The position numbers and the translations under genes are program-made. A stretch of 64,000 nucleotides of DNA from CAZBXD01 sp965216395. Its GTDB lineage: Bacteria > Pseudomonadota > Alphaproteobacteria > Micavibrionales > SZUA-601. How positions within the stretch are numbered: the stretch's first letter is position 1; each line of letters opens with the position of its first letter. The stretch is from assembly GCA_965216395.1 (NCBI GenBank), contig OZ244156.1:682001-746000 (forward strand), in the 5' to 3' direction. The notes under the pieces were generated by a model. That model had not been told where the DNA came from, searched no databases, and worked only from the letters and a program-made list of their open reading frames with translations. Shown in pieces: positions 60,329 through 64,000 of this stretch.

Positions 60329-60886
60329 CTACTTAACTTCTTTTGCATCTTTAAGGCGATAGAAAATGCTGTATTCAGGATCATCATGCACCAATTCAAG
60401 TGTGCCTGTAAGCATAACGGGGTCATAATTAAATGTGACAGGGTGTTCATCGGCATGCACTTCCATCACCAAAGGTGGGCCAACATGATAACGAAATGGA
60501 CAGGTTAGCGGAAACGGCCCAAATAAAAACATTTTTTGTTCGTCCGTTTCATTAAGGGGGAACATATATCCCTTAATCGTAATAACTGCGCCATCAAGTG
60601 CCAAGATATCTGAATGAAATTCAGGCTTCACATAGTTGTTATCAAGGCCATCTTCCATTTTAACATATGTTGGCATCTCTTTAGTTTTTCCCAAAACTTT
60701 CCAATCAACGGCACCATCAGGGGTGTCAACAAAATCATCGATATAACCGATGATTTGATCAGTAACACTCTGATTATTATTATCTCCCCCTACGGTAAAA
60801 GAATATTCTTCCGTTTCCACTGAAAATGCGAAACATGGCGTGGTAACAACGATAAGAATAAGAAAAAGAAATAAAAGTAAACGCAT
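60329..60886 (-). CDS. Exported DUF3299 protein, zinc-module partner
   Basis: A 185-residue periplasmic protein: a signal peptide (MRLLLFLFLILIVVTTPCFA) followed by a DUF3299 domain with ITIKGYMFPLNETDEQKMFL, FPLTCPFRYHVGPPLVMEVH and VMLTGTLELVHDD. DUF3299 proteins recur next to FtsX-type ABC transporters with His-rich loops, including the Zur-regulated zrg system of Vibrio, so a role in zinc acquisition is inferred. It ends the operon with the permease and ATPase, 8 bases after the permease gene. Confidence 0.82.
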   Translation of the reverse strand: MRLLLFLFLILIVVTTPCFAFSVETEEYSFTVGGDNNNQSVTDQIIGYIDDFVDTPDGAVDWKVLGKTKEMPTYVKMEDGLDNNYVKPEFHSDILALDGAVITIKGYMFPLNETDEQKMFLFGPFPLTCPFRYHVGPPLVMEVHADEHPVTFNYDPVMLTGTLELVHDDPEYSIFYRLKDAKEVK

Positions 60887-60894
60887 ATTTTTTC

Positions 60895-62175
60895 CTACAC
60901 TCGACCACGAGCCAACAAAGTTGAAATATCCACGCGCGCCGCAAAAAAGGACGGTAAAAGGGAAGCTATAACCCCAACCAAAACGCCTCCTAAGATTAAG
61001 AGAACATCCATAACATTCGGCATAAGCAACGTATTCGATAAAACAATATTGCTGATACCGGAAACAGTTTTTGCCACGGTAAAGGCTATGACATGACCAC
61101 TAACAACCCCGATGATTGCCCCTACTCCACTTAAAACAATCCCCTCAATCATAACAGTTGCAAACAAACGACGTGATGTTGCTCCCAAAACACGTAAAAC
61201 AGCCAAATCATATTGCCGCAACACAAGACTTGATACCAAAGATGCCAATAACATACATGCTGATAAAATAACCAAGCCTATTGCTAAAACAATCACCAAC
61301 CCTCGCCCTAAGCCTAGGCTTTTGATAAAACGCGCAATTTCATAGGATGGCACCGCTGCCATTAAATTTGAGGATTGATTGATTTGTTGTGGCATATTCA
61401 TGCGATCAATGGGACTACGTAATTTAATCAACGCCGCTGTAATTTGTTGTGATGCGGTCGGCATTTCTTCAACATGATGCTCATGTTCATCATCATGGTG
61501 ATGGCGTTCATCTTTGTGGTCATGGTCGTGATCTTCATCCACATGCTCTTCTTCATTATAATGCCCATGAATATTATGAAGCTGTTGCACGGATTCAACC
61601 GTGGTTAAAAGTAATTTATCCAATACCGTGCCTGTTGGTTTTAACACCCCTGTCACGGTATAGGTTTTGTCATCATGCACATGCCCTTCATGAGAAGAAA
61701 AACCATGACTCACCGAAAATGTATTCCCAATGTCCAACCCTGTATTAGCCCCAACAACGGTTTCAAAACCATCCTCAAAGACATGCCCCTTAGCCAGTTG
61801 AGCATGATATAAACCCAAATAATCATGCGTTGTTCCAACCATGCGCCACCCTTTATAACTATCTCCCATAACCAAAGGAATGGCTTGACGAATTTGGCGT
61901 TTATGGCGCAGTTCTTCATAATCTGCCATGTCAATATTACCACTGGGAATATCGATATGATAAACCGATGACAGGACAAGTTGTAACGGACTTCCCTTTG
62001 CGCCAACAACCATGTCTATGCCTTGCGCATTACGGGTGAAACCCGATGATATTGCCTGAGAGAGCAGGAAAACAGCGCATAAAAGTGCAATCCCTGCCGC
62101 TGTTGAAACCATGCATAACAACGAATGTAACGGACGAGAGCGAATAGACGCCAATGCAAGCGATAATATAGTCAT
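60895..62175 (-). CDS. FtsX/MacB-type ABC permease with a histidine-rich loop
   Basis: A 426-residue permease. An N-terminal helix (about 18-40) precedes a MacB-like periplasmic domain (about 45-265), and three further helices (about 295-320, 345-370, 388-412) form the FtsX domain. Inserted in the periplasmic domain at about residues 200-236 is a loop with more than ten His and many Asp/Glu (HNIHGHYNEEEHVDEDHDHD onward), a likely zinc-binding site; a shorter His stretch SHEGHVHDD stands near 161. It overlaps the ATPase gene by 4 bases and precedes the DUF3299 gene, so the three form one operon. Zinc transport is an inference. Confidence 0.88.
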   Translation of the reverse strand: MTILSLALASIRSRPLHSLLCMVSTAAGIALLCAVFLLSQAISSGFTRNAQGIDMVVGAKGSPLQLVLSSVYHIDIPSGNIDMADYEELRHKRQIRQAIPLVMGDSYKGWRMVGTTHDYLGLYHAQLAKGHVFEDGFETVVGANTGLDIGNTFSVSHGFSSHEGHVHDDKTYTVTGVLKPTGTVLDKLLLTTVESVQQLHNIHGHYNEEEHVDEDHDHDHKDERHHHDDEHEHHVEEMPTASQQITAALIKLRSPIDRMNMPQQINQSSNLMAAVPSYEIARFIKSLGLGRGLVIVLAIGLVILSACMLLASLVSSLVLRQYDLAVLRVLGATSRRLFATVMIEGIVLSGVGAIIGVVSGHVIAFTVAKTVSGISNIVLSNTLLMPNVMDVLLILGGVLVGVIASLLPSFFAARVDISTLLARGRV

Positions 62176-62828
62176 ACCACCGCCCCCTTCATTTGGTTTT
62201 CAAGGGTAATAACATGATCAAAATACCCCTTGATACGATTATCATGTGTAGCGACTAATAAAGAAGCCCCTGCATCCTGCGCTTGTTTTTCCAACAACGC
62301 CATAACCGCAATCGCATTATCATCGTCCAAAGCAGAGGTCGGCTCATCCGCAATAATGATTTTAGGTGTCAAATAAACGGCGCGCGCAATGGCGGCGCGT
62401 TGTTGCTCACCTTGACTTAATGCGTTTGGCTTGCGATGGGCTTTATCGGCCAGCCCCAAACTTTCCAGCAAATAGGACAACCGCCCTTTGTCAGGGGTTT
62501 TCTTAGCCATATCGGCGGCCAATTGTATATTTTGTGCCAAAGTTAAAGAGGGTAATAAATGCAAAGTTTGAAACACAAAGCCAAAATTTTGTCCACGTAA
62601 ATGATCACGCATTGATGAAGACATTGCATAAAAATCCTGATCTTCAATCAACACTGTACCTTGGCTTGGTTTTAACAGCCCCGCCAATACCGATAACAAG
62701 GTTGTCTTCCCTGATCCTGATGGTCCTAAAAGCAAGCTTTTTTGCCCTAATCCAATTGACAAATTTGGGAATGATAACGTCGTATCACTTCCATGTTTAA
62801 CAACAATATTTTGGGTTTTCAAAAACAC
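62172..62828 (-). CDS. ABC transporter ATP-binding protein of the zinc module
   Basis: A LolD/MacB-type ABC ATPase of about 218 residues. Walker A is GPSGSGKTT near residue 38, the Q loop FGFVFQTLHLLPSLT, the signature LSQGEQQRAAIARA, Walker B IIIADEPTSALD, and the H loop VATHDNR. I use a GTG start with AAAGG seven bases ahead; a TTG three bases upstream is the alternative. No ATG lies near. It pairs with the downstream permease. Confidence 0.93.
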   Translation of the reverse strand: MFLKTQNIVVKHGSDTTLSFPNLSIGLGQKSLLLGPSGSGKTTLLSVLAGLLKPSQGTVLIEDQDFYAMSSSMRDHLRGQNFGFVFQTLHLLPSLTLAQNIQLAADMAKKTPDKGRLSYLLESLGLADKAHRKPNALSQGEQQRAAIARAVYLTPKIIIADEPTSALDDDNAIAVMALLEKQAQDAGASLLVATHDNRIKGYFDHVITLENQMKGAVV

Positions 62829-62852
62829 CAACTTGCCTTTCTTTTCGAGATA

Positions 62853-63023
62853 CTATCCAAACCATGCGGGGAATGGATCACTCTTTCTTTGGTAATGCTC
62901 CATATCATGGAGATACTCTTTTACCAAACATTGGTCAAGTTCCTGTTTAAGTGCGTCCTTATCTTCTACACTTAAACCAATAAAGATAAGTTCTTGTCGT
63001 CTAAAAACTAAGAAAATTAATTT
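62853..63023 (-). pseudogene. C-terminal remnant of a COG0523 (CobW/ZigA) GTPase
   Basis: A minus-strand open frame of about 55 codons, without start codon, that reads RRQELIFIGLSVEDKDALKQ and continues with ELDQCLVKEYLHDM to a stop at DPFPAWFG. The RRQEL-[IV]-FIG and LDQCL segments are the end of the CobW C-terminal domain of COG0523 zinc chaperones. The N-terminal GTPase domain is absent; a TGA lies just upstream. It stands directly below a Zur-box-like palindrome, at the head of the ABC operon, back to back with an intact plus-strand COG0523 gene. Confidence 0.7.
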
Positions 63024-63052
63024 TCAAAACGAAGCATTGCAAAAACAAAAAA

Positions 63053-63065
63053 GTTATAATATAAC
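63053..63065. promoter_or_regulatory. Zur-box-like palindrome 1
   Basis: GTTATAATATAAC, matching the core of the Zur operator TGTTATAATATAACA known from gammaproteobacteria and similar alphaproteobacterial boxes. It faces the leftward COG0523 remnant and ABC operon. Confidence 0.7.
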
Positions 63066-63078
63066 ATTTTTAAGATTC

Positions 63079-63091
63079 GTTATATTATAAC
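63079..63091. promoter_or_regulatory. Zur-box-like palindrome 2
   Basis: GTTATATTATAAC, the exact reverse complement of the first palindrome, centred 26 bases away and 28 bases before the COG0523 start codon. It probably overlaps the promoter of that gene. Confidence 0.7.
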
Positions 63092-63118
63092 AAAATACAA
63101 AAAGGTGATATTTAAACT

Positions 63119-64000
63119 ATGCCATATGCTACCAAGAAAAAACTCCCTGTTACTGTTTTATCTGGCTTTTTAGGGGCTGGAAAAACGACTTTGCTTAATC
63201 ATATTTTGAATAACCGTGAGGATAAGAAAGTCGCGGTTATTGTTAATGATATGAGTGAACTTAATATTGATGCGGCTTTGATTGAAAAAGGCGACGCGGA
63301 TCTTTCACAAACGGACGAAAAACTGGTTGAGATGAGTAATGGGTGCATCTGTTGCACATTACGCGAAGATCTGCTTGAGCAGGTCAATGAGCTGGCAGCT
63401 GAAGGACGCTTTGACTACCTCCTTATTGAAAGTACGGGTATTTCAGAACCACTTCCCGTTGCAGCCACCTTTGATTTTCGCGATGAATATGGTGCTAGTC
63501 TGTCTGATGTGTCAAAATTGGATACAATGGTGACTGTTGTCGACGCTGGTAATCTCATTAAAAATTATAGCTCAACTGATTTTCTTAAAGATGGTGATGA
63601 AAGCCTAGGCGAAGAAGATGAGCGGACATTAGTTGACCTGATGGTTGATCAAATTGAATTTGCTAATGTGATTCTTCTCAATAAGGTTGACCTTGTTTCA
63701 GATAAAGAACTCGAAGTTGTTAGGGCTATCATTCGTGGTCTCAATGCCAAGGCAAAAATCATTGAAACCACAAATTCTCAAGTTGATATTAATGAGGTGA
63801 TGGATACAGGGCTTTTTGACTTAGCGGAAGCACAAGAACACCCCCTATGGGCGCAAGAGCTGTATAATTTTAAAGATCATGTTCCAGAAACTGAAGAATA
63901 TGGTATTACGAGCTTTGTTTATCGGGCTCGCCATCCGTTCGATCCAGCAAAAATATTTGCCTTTTTCAATCAGCAATGGCATGGCGTTGTCCGTGCCAAG
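63119..64000 (+). CDS. COG0523 (CobW/ZigA-type) GTPase, putative zinc chaperone, cut by the window edge
   Basis: N-terminal 294 residues of a G3E-family GTPase. P-loop GFLGAGKTT at 16-24, the metal-binding CICC motif at 76-79 (SNGCICCTLRED), switch II ESTG-x-SEP, and the guanine motif NKVDL near 186. The CobW C-terminal domain begins near residue 265 (SFVYRARHPFDP) and runs off the right edge. Zur-regulated members of this family are zinc metallochaperones active in zinc starvation; the Zur-like palindromes just upstream support that group rather than cobalamin or nitrile-hydratase insertases. Confidence 0.93.
   Translation, partial: MPYATKKKLPVTVLSGFLGAGKTTLLNHILNNREDKKVAVIVNDMSELNIDAALIEKGDADLSQTDEKLVEMSNGCICCTLREDLLEQVNELAAEGRFDYLLIESTGISEPLPVAATFDFRDEYGASLSDVSKLDTMVTVVDAGNLIKNYSSTDFLKDGDESLGEEDERTLVDLMVDQIEFANVILLNKVDLVSDKELEVVRAIIRGLNAKAKIIETTNSQVDINEVMDTGLFDLAEAQEHPLWAQELYNFKDHVPETEEYGITSFVYRARHPFDPAKIFAFFNQQWHGVVRAK

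Noticed and set aside
61449..61748. Plus-strand frame rich in His opposite the ABC permease
   Set aside because: It is the complement of the permease's His/Asp-rich codons (CAT/ATG symmetry), not an independent gene.
1..64000. CRISPR arrays, insertion sequences, rRNA, riboswitches, prophage genes
   Set aside because: Looked for direct-repeat arrays, transposase motifs and conserved RNA structures; none were seen. No intergenic gap exceeds about 290 bases once the broken genes are counted.

Overview
The window is a gene-dense, AT-rich stretch of an alphaproteobacterial chromosome. The assignment rests on gene order: pyrG-kdsA-eno-ftsB-pdhA-pdhB-pdhC-lpdA-lipA-ratA, ntrY-ntrX-trkA-hfq-hflX, mltB-rlpA-dacA-tmk-holB-metG-tatD, bamE/CBP3-yceD-rpmF-plsX-fabH-ihfA-merR-tRNA-Pro, and nusB-ribH-ribE-nrdR-glyA-rpiB are all alphaproteobacterial arrangements. 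LexA has an alphaproteobacterial SOS box (GTTC-N7-GTTC), and PDH E1-beta carries its own lipoyl domain. Low GC combined with a full lower glycolysis/PDH set and cell-wall genes fits a low-GC free-living or host-associated lineage; I cannot name the order from sequence alone.

Layout. 1-5.6 kb: end of comEC, lexA, a YibQ-like deacetylase, a DinB-fold protein and the PpiD chaperone. 5.8-18.6 kb: a long rightward core-metabolism run (tpiA to lpdA), interrupted by accessory genes (a C39-like cysteine peptidase, a Nudix hydrolase plus a small winged-helix-like protein). 18.6-23.8 kb: two paralogous ~100-residue orphans around a ZIP transporter, then lipA, a lone solute-binding protein, ratA, a YdcF-like protein and pgpA. 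23.8-30.9 kb: the ntrYX-trkA-hfq-hflX run, headed by what looks like only the DNA-binding tail of NtrC. 30.9-33.8 kb: a lytic transglycosylase, mazG and two genes broken by single-base shifts in homopolymers. 33.9-41.7 kb: a leftward housekeeping run ending with three cell-wall enzymes.

41.8-50.5 kb: an accessory block bounded by tRNA-Ser(TGA) and tRNA-Pro(GGG). It holds a Fur regulator between two identical 19-bp Fur-box-like palindromes, an AsmA-like protein, a probable lysine-catabolic set (class III aminotransferase, ALDH7-type dehydrogenase, DUF1338/HglS-type 2-oxoadipate dioxygenase), tandem orphan membrane proteins and a BshB1-like deacetylase. 50.6-60.2 kb: conserved housekeeping runs (IHF, fatty acid/phospholipid synthesis, BamE, riboflavin, nrdR, glyA, rpiB, slyX). 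60.3-64 kb: a probable zinc module consisting of a DUF3299 protein, an FtsX-type permease with a histidine-rich loop, an ABC ATPase, two Zur-box-like palindromes, a degraded COG0523 C-terminus and a COG0523 GTPase that runs off the right edge.

Most interesting points: the Fur-box-controlled small transcript/ORF antisense to the end of fur; the stand-alone NtrC-type DNA-binding domain without NtrB; the DUF1338/ALDH7/aminotransferase set; BshB1 in an alphaproteobacterium; the Zur-linked zinc module with a COG0523 remnant; and the paralogous orphan families that keep duplicated promoters. No rRNA, CRISPR array, insertion sequence or convincing rho-independent terminator was seen.
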